64,000 bases of DNA from Myxococcota bacterium (GTDB lineage: Bacteria > Myxococcota_A > UBA9160 > UBA6930), in contig JANQFK010000029.1 in assembly GCA_028277885.1 (NCBI GenBank), positions 1 to 64,000 of the forward strand. Reading direction: 5' to 3'. The position numbers were made by a program, and so were the translations under genes. A model generated the notes under the pieces. That model was not told the origin of the DNA and made no database searches. It worked only from the letters and a program-made list of their open reading frames with translations. Below are positions 55,837 through 64,000 of the stretch, piece by piece; position 1 is the first letter of the stretch, and the number at the start of each line of letters is the position of its first letter.

Positions 55837-56936
55837 TGAGCGGTTCCGAGCGGCGACGCGCCGGATTCAGCCTTCCGGAGCTGCTGGTCTCCCTCGCCGT
55901 GCTGTTGGTGGTGACGGTCTACCTGACGGACATGCTGATCCGCCAGAGCCGCGCCTACGAGGTGGTGGACCAGGTGACCGAGGTCCAGCAGAACGCCCGC
56001 GTCATCGCGGATCTGCTCGACCGGGAGATCCGCACCACGGGCACCATGGTGCCCGAGGGCGTGGCCTTCTGCGGCTTCGACGACACCGCGGGGCCCGACT
56101 GGTTCTACGTCACCGACACGGATGCCCTCACCATGAGCGCGGCCGGCCACATCCAGTACGACGCCGCGGCCGACGTCGAGGATCCGCCGAGCTCGAGCTT
56201 CACCGGCGGCGCAGGCGGCGTGCAGACCCTCCGCCTCGAGGACGTGATCATCGACGGCACGACCTTCGCCGGCGTGATCCTCGACGGCGATGCCGCCTAC
56301 GACATCGACACGCCCCCGGACGGCACCAACGACAGCGACTTCCAGGTGGGCGCCGGGGTGATCGTGTTCGACAAGAACAACCCGGACCGGGGCACGGCCT
56401 GCGGCACGATCACCGACGTCACCGGGAGCGTGGTCACGGCGGACTTCACGCCCGACGGCGTGAACGCCAGCACCCTCCAGGGTGTCGCCCCCTCGGACGA
56501 GGACCTGCGCGCGGTGCCCGCCACGGCCTATTGGATCGACACCGTGACGGACCCCCAGAGCCCACGGCTGATGCGCAACCAGACGCTGCTGGCCGAGGAC
56601 GTCGAGGACCTCCAGTTCGCCGTGTTCCTCGACTTCGACGGCGACGGGCAGATCGACCTGCCCGCCAACGAGAACCCCGGCGCGGGCGCCGGCCAGCCCG
56701 TCTACCTGTCCCGGGGCACGGACCACACCCAGATGCGCGAGGTGCGGATCAACTTCGTGCTGCGCGGCCGCTACCCGGACCCCGAGCTGGGTACCGCGGC
56801 GAACCCCGGCGGCCGCTTCCAGACCACCGAGAACCGGATCTTCGGCGGAGCCAACGACCAGTTCCGGCGGCGCGTCTACACGGCGAGCGTGCGGACGCGC
56901 AACGTCGGCGGGCGCGCCGGCGCGGGAGGCGTATGA
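55836..56936 (+). CDS. pilW: PilW-like minor pilin
   Basis: 366 residues. Prepilin motif G10|FSLPELLVSLAVLLVV with Glu at +5. Large globular region with Asp-rich stretches (DFDGDGQIDLP resembles a calcium loop) that may help surface exposure. Start in TGATG overlap with pilV, stop in ATGA overlap with pilX. Confidence 0.85.
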   Translation: MSGSERRRAGFSLPELLVSLAVLLVVTVYLTDMLIRQSRAYEVVDQVTEVQQNARVIADLLDREIRTTGTMVPEGVAFCGFDDTAGPDWFYVTDTDALTMSAAGHIQYDAAADVEDPPSSSFTGGAGGVQTLRLEDVIIDGTTFAGVILDGDAAYDIDTPPDGTNDSDFQVGAGVIVFDKNNPDRGTACGTITDVTGSVVTADFTPDGVNASTLQGVAPSDEDLRAVPATAYWIDTVTDPQSPRLMRNQTLLAEDVEDLQFAVFLDFDGDGQIDLPANENPGAGAGQPVYLSRGTDHTQMREVRINFVLRGRYPDPELGTAANPGGRFQTTENRIFGGANDQFRRRVYTASVRTRNVGGRAGAGGV

Positions 56937-57502
56937 GGATCGACCACCGACGTTCCGAACGAGGCTCGGCGCTCTTCGTCGCCGTCCTGATGCTCGTGAT
57001 GATGGGGTTCCTGGGCGTGGCGGCCCTGGACACCGTCTCCCGGGACCGCGAGGTCGCGGGCGTGCAGAACCGCTCCCGCACCGCCTTCTACGCCGCCGAG
57101 GCGGGGCTCGCCAACGCGCGGACGCTCGTGCACGTGCCGACCTTCGGCCGCACGAGCCCGCCGCCGGGCGGCTTCCCCACCGAGGGAGCGCCCACCACGA
57201 TCAGCGACGCCGGGCTCTACGACCGCGAGTTCGCGCTGCCGAGCTTCTACGGGGACCCGAATCCCACCCAGCCCGACCCCTGCGGCGGCGGGCCGATGTG
57301 CTTCTGGAAGAAGGGACCCCAGGCCACCGAGGCCGGCGTGGCGGCCAAGGTCGGCGCCGGCGAGGTGCGCATCTGGGACCTGTACCGGATCAACGTGATC
57401 GGCGAGAGCCCGGACGGTTCGCGCGCTCGCCTGGAGTCGACGGAAGGCAAGCTCGCCAGCGACAGCAGCGGTCCCGCGGGCGGAGCCTACGGAGGGGGAT
57501 GA
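56933..57502 (+). CDS. pilX: PilX-like minor pilin
   Basis: 189 residues. Start MRIDHRRSERGSALFVAVLMLVMMGFLG: prepilin leader with cut after Gly11; as in many PilX proteins the +5 Glu is absent. AFYAAEAGLANA follows, typical of PilX. C-terminal Gly-rich. It promotes pilus-pilus contact in other bacteria. Confidence 0.85.
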   Translation: MRIDHRRSERGSALFVAVLMLVMMGFLGVAALDTVSRDREVAGVQNRSRTAFYAAEAGLANARTLVHVPTFGRTSPPPGGFPTEGAPTTISDAGLYDREFALPSFYGDPNPTQPDPCGGGPMCFWKKGPQATEAGVAAKVGAGEVRIWDLYRINVIGESPDGSRARLESTEGKLASDSSGPAGGAYGGG

Positions 57503-58518
57503 TGGCGCGCTCTGGAGGGGTGAGAGGCGTTCTGGGGTTGGGGATCGGCGTCGCCGCGGTGGGGCTGGCCCTCGCGGCGCTGCCGGGCTGCGGCGGCGAC
57601 GAGCCGGCACCGTCCGCCGAGCAGGCGACGGCGGCCCAGCCCGTGCTCGCCGCCAACGTCGGCAACGCGGCTCCGCAGGTGGAGACGGTCCGGCTCGAGC
57701 CGCGGGATCCCAAGCCCGGCGACACGTTCCGGGCCTCGGTCCAGGCCTCGGATCCGGACGGCGACCCGGTCAAGCTCTTCTTCAGCTGGTCCGTCAACGG
57801 CGAGACCATCGACGTGGGCGGCTCGGCCTCGTTCCGGCCGCCCTCGCTGCGGGCGGGCGATCGCGTGGACGTGGAGGTGGTGGCGAACGACGGCCGCCTC
57901 GACAGCGCTCCGGTCCGGGTCTCGGCCTCGGTGGACAACCGCGGCCCCACGGTGCGGGTGGCGCGGATCGCGCCCGCCGAGAACGTGCGCCCCGGCCAGC
58001 AGCTCGAGGCCATGGTGGATGCCGAGGATCCCGACGACGACCCGCTGAGCTTCGAGTTCACCTGGTTCGTGAACGGCGAGTCCAGGGGCCGCGGGGAGAA
58101 CGTCTTCGACACCAAGGGCCTGCGGCGCGGCGACGAGGTGCACGTGCGCGTGGTGGCCCGGGACGGCTCCTCCCGGAGCGGCCCCATGGAGAGCGCCCGC
58201 ATCGAGCTGGCGAACTCGCCGCCGGTCTTCTCCGGAGTCCCGGTTCGCGAGGAGGTGGACGGCGTCTTCTACTACAAGCTCGAGGCGCGCGACCCGGACG
58301 GGGACCGCAGCCTGCGCTACCGCCTCAACACCGGCCCGACGGGCATGAGCATCGACCCGTTGAGCGGCGTGGTGCGCTGGAAGCCCGCCGCCGACCAGGC
58401 GGGGGTGCACCCCGTGGAGGTGGTGGTCCGGGATCGTCTCGGCGACGAGACCTTCCTGCGCTGGAACCTCAGCGTCTCCGTCACCCAGTCCCCCGCCGCC
58501 CAGGCGGCCTCCTACTAG
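57499..58518 (+). CDS. Lipoprotein with Ig/PKD-like repeats in the minor pilin operon
   Basis: 339 residues from ATG 57499 in ATGA overlap (a second ATG follows at once). Lipobox LPGC places the acylated Cys at 31. Two ~90-residue units (DPDGDPVKLFFSWSVNGET and DPDDDPLSFEFTWFVNGES) and a third putative Ig domain (PPVFSGVP... GMSIDPLSGVVRWKP). Not a standard pil gene; outer-membrane or surface adhesin-like binding is inferred. Confidence 0.78.
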   Translation: MMARSGGVRGVLGLGIGVAAVGLALAALPGCGGDEPAPSAEQATAAQPVLAANVGNAAPQVETVRLEPRDPKPGDTFRASVQASDPDGDPVKLFFSWSVNGETIDVGGSASFRPPSLRAGDRVDVEVVANDGRLDSAPVRVSASVDNRGPTVRVARIAPAENVRPGQQLEAMVDAEDPDDDPLSFEFTWFVNGESRGRGENVFDTKGLRRGDEVHVRVVARDGSSRSGPMESARIELANSPPVFSGVPVREEVDGVFYYKLEARDPDGDRSLRYRLNTGPTGMSIDPLSGVVRWKPAADQAGVHPVEVVVRDRLGDETFLRWNLSVSVTQSPAAQAASY

Positions 58519-58545
58519 GGGGAGGGCCGCCGGGGGCCCGCAACG

Positions 58546-58573
58546 GCTTGCGCACCACGCACGCGGGTGCGTA
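58546..58573 (+). promoter_or_regulatory. Second 19-bp-spaced repeat, candidate PilR enhancer site
   Basis: GCTTGCGCA ends at 58554 and GGTGCGTA ends at 58573, again 19 bases apart and framed by GGGCCCGCAA as in the first site at 54414-54423. About 125-100 bases before the predicted pilY1 start. Confidence 0.55.
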
Positions 58574-58647
58574 GGCGGAGCCGCCGGGCCTCGCGGGGGA
58601 ATCGGGAAAGCTAAAACAATTCAGTCACTTGGCGAATCGCTTCGGGG

Positions 58648-58663
58648 TGGCACGGGGCTTGCT
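58648..58663 (+). promoter_or_regulatory. Consensus sigma54 promoter of pilY1
   Basis: TGGCACGGGGCTTGCT, an exact match to TGGCACG-N4-TTGCT with GG (58649-58650) and GC (58661-58662) correctly spaced. An AT-rich patch (CTAAAACAATTCA) lies just upstream. Predicted start near 58674, 40 bases before the ATG. Confidence 0.85.
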
Positions 58664-58713
58664 CCCCTCACCCCCGCGCCCCGGCGCATCGACGTCCCGC
58701 AAGGAGACCGCCC

Positions 58714-61700
58714 ATGACCGGCTCGAACCGAATCCTCGTCGCCTGCGTGCTCGCCCTGGGGCTCGCCGCTCCCGCGGGCGCGCAGCTCGACGACAGCGCG
58801 CTCTTCTCCACCCAGGTCCCGCCCAACGTGATCATGCTGGTGGACAACTCGGGCTCGATGCACCACATCGTCTGGCACCCCGCCTACGACCCCTCGGTCA
58901 CGCCCACGTGCACCAACTGGACGAACACGAGCCAGTACTTCTACACGACGAACACCACGCTCACGCGCTGCGGCAACACCCGCACCATCTACGTCGACCC
59001 GGCCGTGAGCCCGGGCAGCTCGACGCGCTGGTGGGGCCAGTACCTGAACTGGTACTTCAGCGACGCCGCCGACGCCTACGCGAGCGAGATCGCCGCCCTC
59101 ACCAACGGCATCCCCTCGACCTGCCTGGGCGGCTCGAGCTTCTCCCTCTACCGCCGCTCCCGGGTGACCGCGGCCCAGCAGATCCTGCGGGACGTGATCT
59201 GCAACGTGAACCAGTCCGGCGCGGTCCGCTTCGGCATCGCGAAGTTCCGCCGGGGCAGCGACCCCGAGGGCGGCTACGTGCGCGTCCCCGCCAACGACTA
59301 CCTCGACGTGAACGGCGACCCCAACGTCTACACCCTGAACGGCGTGAGCCAGAGCCACGGCGACCACCTCGACGACGCCATCGACGAGCTCACCGGCGAG
59401 GCCTGGACGCCGCTCTCGGAGACCCTGCTCCACATCTACATGTACTTCATGGACCGGAACTCCGCGGACCGGCCCTACGGCCAGGACGGCACCACGCGAT
59501 TCCCGGAGTACGAGTTCTCGACCTCCTGGACGATCAACAACGGCGGTCCCTACGACGACGACGCCTCCAGCGACAGCGACGCCAACAACCACCCGGGAAC
59601 CCCGCCGGACCACCCGGTGCAGTGGGCCTGCCAGAAGAACTTCGTCATCATCCTCACCGACGGCGAGCCCACCAAGGACGACTTCGACCTCGACGCGCCG
59701 GACGACGTGGGCTTCTCGGACTTCGGCGCCCTGATCGGCGACTACATCCCGGGCGACGAGACCGAGACCGGCGTCACCTGCACGGGCTGCAACGAGACCA
59801 CGCTCTACCTGGACGACATCGCGCGGTTCATGCAGGAGACCGACTTCCTGCCGAACGAAACGGACTTCCCGGAGGACCAGGTGATCGACGTCTACACCGT
59901 CGGCTTCACCACCACGGCCTTCGCGAACGACATCCTCTCGCGCACGGCCGTCGAGGGCAACGGGACGTTCTACACCAGCAACGACGCCGAGACCCTCTCC
60001 CAGGCCATCGTGGACACGGTGACCGACATCGTGCGCAAGTCCCAGGCCTTCACGGCGCCCACGGTGCCCGCGAGCCGCACCTCGGACGACGGCAAGCTCT
60101 ACACCAGCTACTTCGTGCCGTCCCGCGCCAACGCCTTCTGGGAGGGTCACCTCCAGTCCTGGACCATCAACCTGAACGGCGACGTCCTGGACAAGTTCGG
60201 CGTCTGCGCCCTGGTGGACCCGGACGCCGGCGAGTGCAACGACGGGCCCTTCCTGGCCAGCGCGGTCCCGCACTGGGACGCCGCCGACGAGGTGCCGGCG
60301 CCGGCCTCGCGCAACCTGTTCATGTCGCAGCTGACGGCCAGCCCCGGCGTATCCCAGAAGGTGGCCTTCAACGTCGCCAACGCCGACGCCACGGCGCTGG
60401 GCATCACCGCCGCCGACGTGGCGCTCTACCCGAGCCCCGTCTCCGGCGCCACCACCACCGCCGAGCTCTCCGAGATGGTCGTGCAGAACATCCGAGGCTG
60501 CGAGTTCGGGACGGGCACCACGTCCACGACCTGCGTGCAGCGCCTCAGCATGCTCGGCGACATGTTCCACTCGGCGCCGGTGGTGATCCCCCACCCGCCG
60601 GGCGGCAGCTCCATCGCGAGCTACAACACCTTCTCGAACACCTACCGGGATCGGGACCGGGTGATGGTGGTGGGCGCCAACGACGGCTTCTTCCACATCT
60701 TCCACGCCGGCACCTACGACTCGGTGACGGGCACCTACGACGCCGGCACCGGCGTCGAGGTGGCGGGCTTCATGCCCTACGCGGCGCGCCAGAACGCGAA
60801 GCAGCTGCCCATCGACACCAACGCCCGGGACTACTACACGGTGGACGGCTCGCCGACGGTGGTGGACGCCTGGCTCTACTCGAGCCCGACCAGCAACACG
60901 CGGATCGCCAGCGGCGTCGAGTGGCGCACCATCGCGATGAGCGGCCTGCGCCAGGGTGGACGCTCCTACTTCGCGCTGGACATCACCGACCCCTCGGACG
61001 TGGACTATCCCGACTACATGTGGGAGTTCCCGCGCGAGGACGCCCCCGCCAGCATCACGGACTACATGGGCGAGACCTGGTCGAAGCCGGTGATCACGCG
61101 GATCCGGGTCCAGGTGGGCATGGACAACAACGGCGGCCAGGGCTACGAGCGCTGGGTGGCGATCTTCGGCGGCGGCTTCGACCCCAACGGCGACCCCAAC
61201 GACACCGCCGCCTACAGCCCCACGGCCACCGCCGGCCGCTCGATCACGATCCTCGACCTGAAGACGGGCGAGATCATCGCCCGGAAGCAGTTCGACGCCT
61301 CCGCCACGGACGCCCAGGCGGACATGCTCTACGCCATGCCGGCGAGCCCCGCGGTCTTCGACCTCGACTTCGACGGCTACGCGGAGCTGATCTACATCGG
61401 CGACCTGGGCGGCAACGTGTTCAAGTGGGTGCTGGAGCGGGAGGACACCTTCGGCGAGCCGATCTTCGTGAACGACGTGGTGAACGGTGCCGGCAGCGCG
61501 AGCCAGCCCAACCTGCCCCTGGTGCGCTGGTTCTCGGCCCCGGTCTACGACTCGGGCACCGCGAAGTACTACAAGAGCTTCTACAACTCGCTGAACGGCG
61601 TCATCAGGACCCAGAAGCTGTGGCTGGTGTTCGGGAGCGGTGAGCGCTCGAACCTGCCCTTCCTGGGCCTGACGGGCACGGACCAGGAGAACAACCGGCT

Positions 61701-62187
61701 CTACTCCATCAAGGACGTGGACCCCTACGACAACTCCTCGCTGGCGACGATCACCGAAGCCAGCCTGGACGACCTCACGGGCAACACGGGCTGCGCATCG
61801 CTCAGCAACGTGGGCTTCTACCTGCGCGGTGAGGACGGCGAGAAGTTCGTGAGCGAGCTGGACATCCTGTTCTTCTACGTCTTCGCGATCTCCTACAAGC
61901 CGGTGCCCTCGACGAACCCCTGCGAGAGCAGTGGAGAGGTCTTCCTCTACGCCTTCCGGGTCTACTGCGGACAGAACCTGTTCGAGGACGGCGGTGGCAA
62001 CCCGGTGGTGAAGATCTCCCTCGACGAGGAGACCTTCTCGGACCCGACCATCACCGTGGGCGCGGACGTGGAGATCAAGACCGGCTCGCCGGACGGTGTC
62101 GGCGGACCGCCCAAGCCGCCGCTCAAGATCAACGACGTGAACGGACCCGTCTACTGGCGTGAGCTCCGCTTCGGCCAGGACAAGTAG
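58714..62187 (+). CDS. pilY1: PilY1-type pilus tip adhesin
   Basis: 1157 residues. Signal peptide to ~23 (AAPAGAQ). Von Willebrand A domain with MIDAS DNSGS (44-48) and TPLSETL; long insertion; then the PilY1 C-terminal beta-propeller (VMVVGANDGFFHIFHAG, RSYFALDITDPSD, FDLDFDGYAELIYIGDLGGNVFKW, the last holding a calcium loop). Exported to the pilus tip; needed for extension and surface sensing. No Tat or LPXTG motif. Asn-, Asp- and Thr-rich, less extreme in GC. Confidence 0.92.
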   Translation: MTGSNRILVACVLALGLAAPAGAQLDDSALFSTQVPPNVIMLVDNSGSMHHIVWHPAYDPSVTPTCTNWTNTSQYFYTTNTTLTRCGNTRTIYVDPAVSPGSSTRWWGQYLNWYFSDAADAYASEIAALTNGIPSTCLGGSSFSLYRRSRVTAAQQILRDVICNVNQSGAVRFGIAKFRRGSDPEGGYVRVPANDYLDVNGDPNVYTLNGVSQSHGDHLDDAIDELTGEAWTPLSETLLHIYMYFMDRNSADRPYGQDGTTRFPEYEFSTSWTINNGGPYDDDASSDSDANNHPGTPPDHPVQWACQKNFVIILTDGEPTKDDFDLDAPDDVGFSDFGALIGDYIPGDETETGVTCTGCNETTLYLDDIARFMQETDFLPNETDFPEDQVIDVYTVGFTTTAFANDILSRTAVEGNGTFYTSNDAETLSQAIVDTVTDIVRKSQAFTAPTVPASRTSDDGKLYTSYFVPSRANAFWEGHLQSWTINLNGDVLDKFGVCALVDPDAGECNDGPFLASAVPHWDAADEVPAPASRNLFMSQLTASPGVSQKVAFNVANADATALGITAADVALYPSPVSGATTTAELSEMVVQNIRGCEFGTGTTSTTCVQRLSMLGDMFHSAPVVIPHPPGGSSIASYNTFSNTYRDRDRVMVVGANDGFFHIFHAGTYDSVTGTYDAGTGVEVAGFMPYAARQNAKQLPIDTNARDYYTVDGSPTVVDAWLYSSPTSNTRIASGVEWRTIAMSGLRQGGRSYFALDITDPSDVDYPDYMWEFPREDAPASITDYMGETWSKPVITRIRVQVGMDNNGGQGYERWVAIFGGGFDPNGDPNDTAAYSPTATAGRSITILDLKTGEIIARKQFDASATDAQADMLYAMPASPAVFDLDFDGYAELIYIGDLGGNVFKWVLEREDTFGEPIFVNDVVNGAGSASQPNLPLVRWFSAPVYDSGTAKYYKSFYNSLNGVIRTQKLWLVFGSGERSNLPFLGLTGTDQENNRLYSIKDVDPYDNSSLATITEASLDDLTGNTGCASLSNVGFYLRGEDGEKFVSELDILFFYVFAISYKPVPSTNPCESSGEVFLYAFRVYCGQNLFEDGGGNPVVKISLDEETFSDPTITVGADVEIKTGSPDGVGGPPKPPLKINDVNGPVYWRELRFGQDK

Positions 62188-62199
62188 GGAGGCACGAGC

Positions 62200-62553
62200 A
62201 TGACGAGCAAGACGACCCGCATGGCATGGGCCCTGGCGATCGCGCTGGGGCTGGGCGGGGCCGGCCTTCCCGGCGCGGCCTGGGCCGAGGACGAGGTGGG
62301 CATCGTGCTGTCCAAGGACGCGGAGGCGAAGACCCTCACCCTGGAGGGGGGACGCGTGCTGCACGTGACGCCCCGCACGGTCCTGATGGGCCTCTCGGGG
62401 CAGCGCATCACCTTCGCGGAGCTGCCCCAGGCGGTCTCCCGGGACGGCGGCTTCGAGCTCGACGGGGACGAGGGGATCCTCTACGAGGCCCGACGCACGG
62501 GCCGCATCGACACCGCCGACAGGATCCAGATCCTCGGCACGATCCCCGACTGA
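62200..62553 (+). CDS. Small exported protein downstream of pilY1
   Basis: 117 residues. Signal peptide MAWALAIALGLGGAGLPGAAWA, cleavage near AWA|ED. Mature ~85 residues: VGIVLSKDAEAKTLTLEGGRVLHVTP is a small beta-rich, OB-like pattern. Periplasmic. No family recognised; probably co-transcribed with pilY1, 12 bases after its stop. Confidence 0.75.
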   Translation: MTSKTTRMAWALAIALGLGGAGLPGAAWAEDEVGIVLSKDAEAKTLTLEGGRVLHVTPRTVLMGLSGQRITFAELPQAVSRDGGFELDGDEGILYEARRTGRIDTADRIQILGTIPD

Positions 62554-62616
62554 TCCGCCGCGGCCATCAGGGCCCGAGCGCGGGGTCCGGAGCGCCGCTC
62601 CGGGCCCCGTTCTGCG

Positions 62617-62723
62617 TCCGGGGTCGACCGCCTGGGAGGCCGACCCCGGAGGGCTCGCTCAGCTGGCTGCGATTCCGCTTCGCGGGATCTCTCGCGTCGT
62701 CGGCCGACCCTCTCGGGTCAGCC
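62617..62723. terminator. Convergent stem-loops, terminator family 2
   Basis: TCCGGGGTCG (62617-62626) and CGACCCCGGA (62641-62650) form a perfect 10-bp stem. A second stem GGCCGACCC-TCTC-GGGTCAGCC (62702-62723) has one mismatch. Shared words GAGGCCGACCC and GAGGGCTCGCTC link it to 42333-42383. It lies between facing gene ends. Confidence 0.7.
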
Positions 62724-62725
62724 TC

Positions 62726-64000
<1,275 letters not shown>

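Noticed and set aside
58612-58640. TAAA plus GGCGAATC upstream of pilY1 as a sigma28 site
   Set aside because: Only half of the GCCGATAA octamer matches, and a consensus sigma54 site lies next to it.

Overview
The window is GC-rich DNA with densely packed genes, frequent GTG/TTG starts and 4-base stop/start overlaps (ATGA, GTGA) or 1-base TGATG overlaps. It carries an MglA-type GTPase, four NtrC-type sigma54 activators, FliA, a type IV pilus operon and uncoupled cofactor genes. Together these suggest a chromosome segment of a deltaproteobacterial or Myxococcota-like Gram-negative, probably uncultured; this is inference, since no rRNA or tRNA gene was seen. No CRISPR array, insertion sequence, phage or plasmid gene was found.

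Layout. 1-548: a chimeric left edge. A 53% GC stretch with the 3' end of a minus-strand methyltransferase meets, near position 252, the 3' end of a GC-rich plus-strand ATP sulfurylase gene; both lack their 5' halves. 553-1671: ald. 1845-11158, minus strand: one tightly coupled run nadC-birA-coaX-EF-G paralogue-HEAT-like protein-MglA-like GTPase-GAF/degenerate GGDEF protein. 11278-20320: signalling genes (a response regulator with a long acidic tail, PP2C phosphatase, FliA, two divergent NtrC-type regulators, a soluble histidine kinase with its receiver partner). 20540-26597: two methyltransferases, two related GT4 glycosyltransferases, a membrane coiled-coil protein with a RelE-like tail, and a small membrane protein behind a strong sigma70-like promoter. 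26711-33551: a cell-wall block with anmK, MBL hydrolase, murU-like, amgK-like, fused spmAB and PBP4. 33543-38264: small regulators, rsmD, coaD, phosphohexomutase, coaBC. 38261-42329: nfeD, a stomatin, hflK, hflC. 42404-45526: lptF/G, ribF and a flippase-like protein. 45617-62553: the type IV pilus region pilB-pilT-pilC-pilS-pilR-kinase, then minor pilins, a lipoprotein, pilY1 and a small exported protein. 62726-64000: the 3' part of another NtrC-type regulator.

How the parts work together. PilB and PilT power extension and retraction through PilC. PilS/PilR probably drive two sigma54 promoters (at 54553 and 58649), each preceded by the same 19-bp-spaced direct repeat, in front of the minor pilins and pilY1. 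pilB itself sits behind a sigma28-like promoter, and fliA is in the window. The anmK/amgK/murU set fits recycling of cell-wall MurNAc to UDP-MurNAc. coaX, coaD and coaBC cover three CoA steps.

Non-coding structure worth attention: a related ~120-160 bp repeat lies in three convergent gene gaps (1681, 13809, 20368); a second terminator family occurs at 42333 and 62617; tandem repeats lie upstream of a small XRE regulator; and sigma54 sites precede fliA and a small membrane protein gene.
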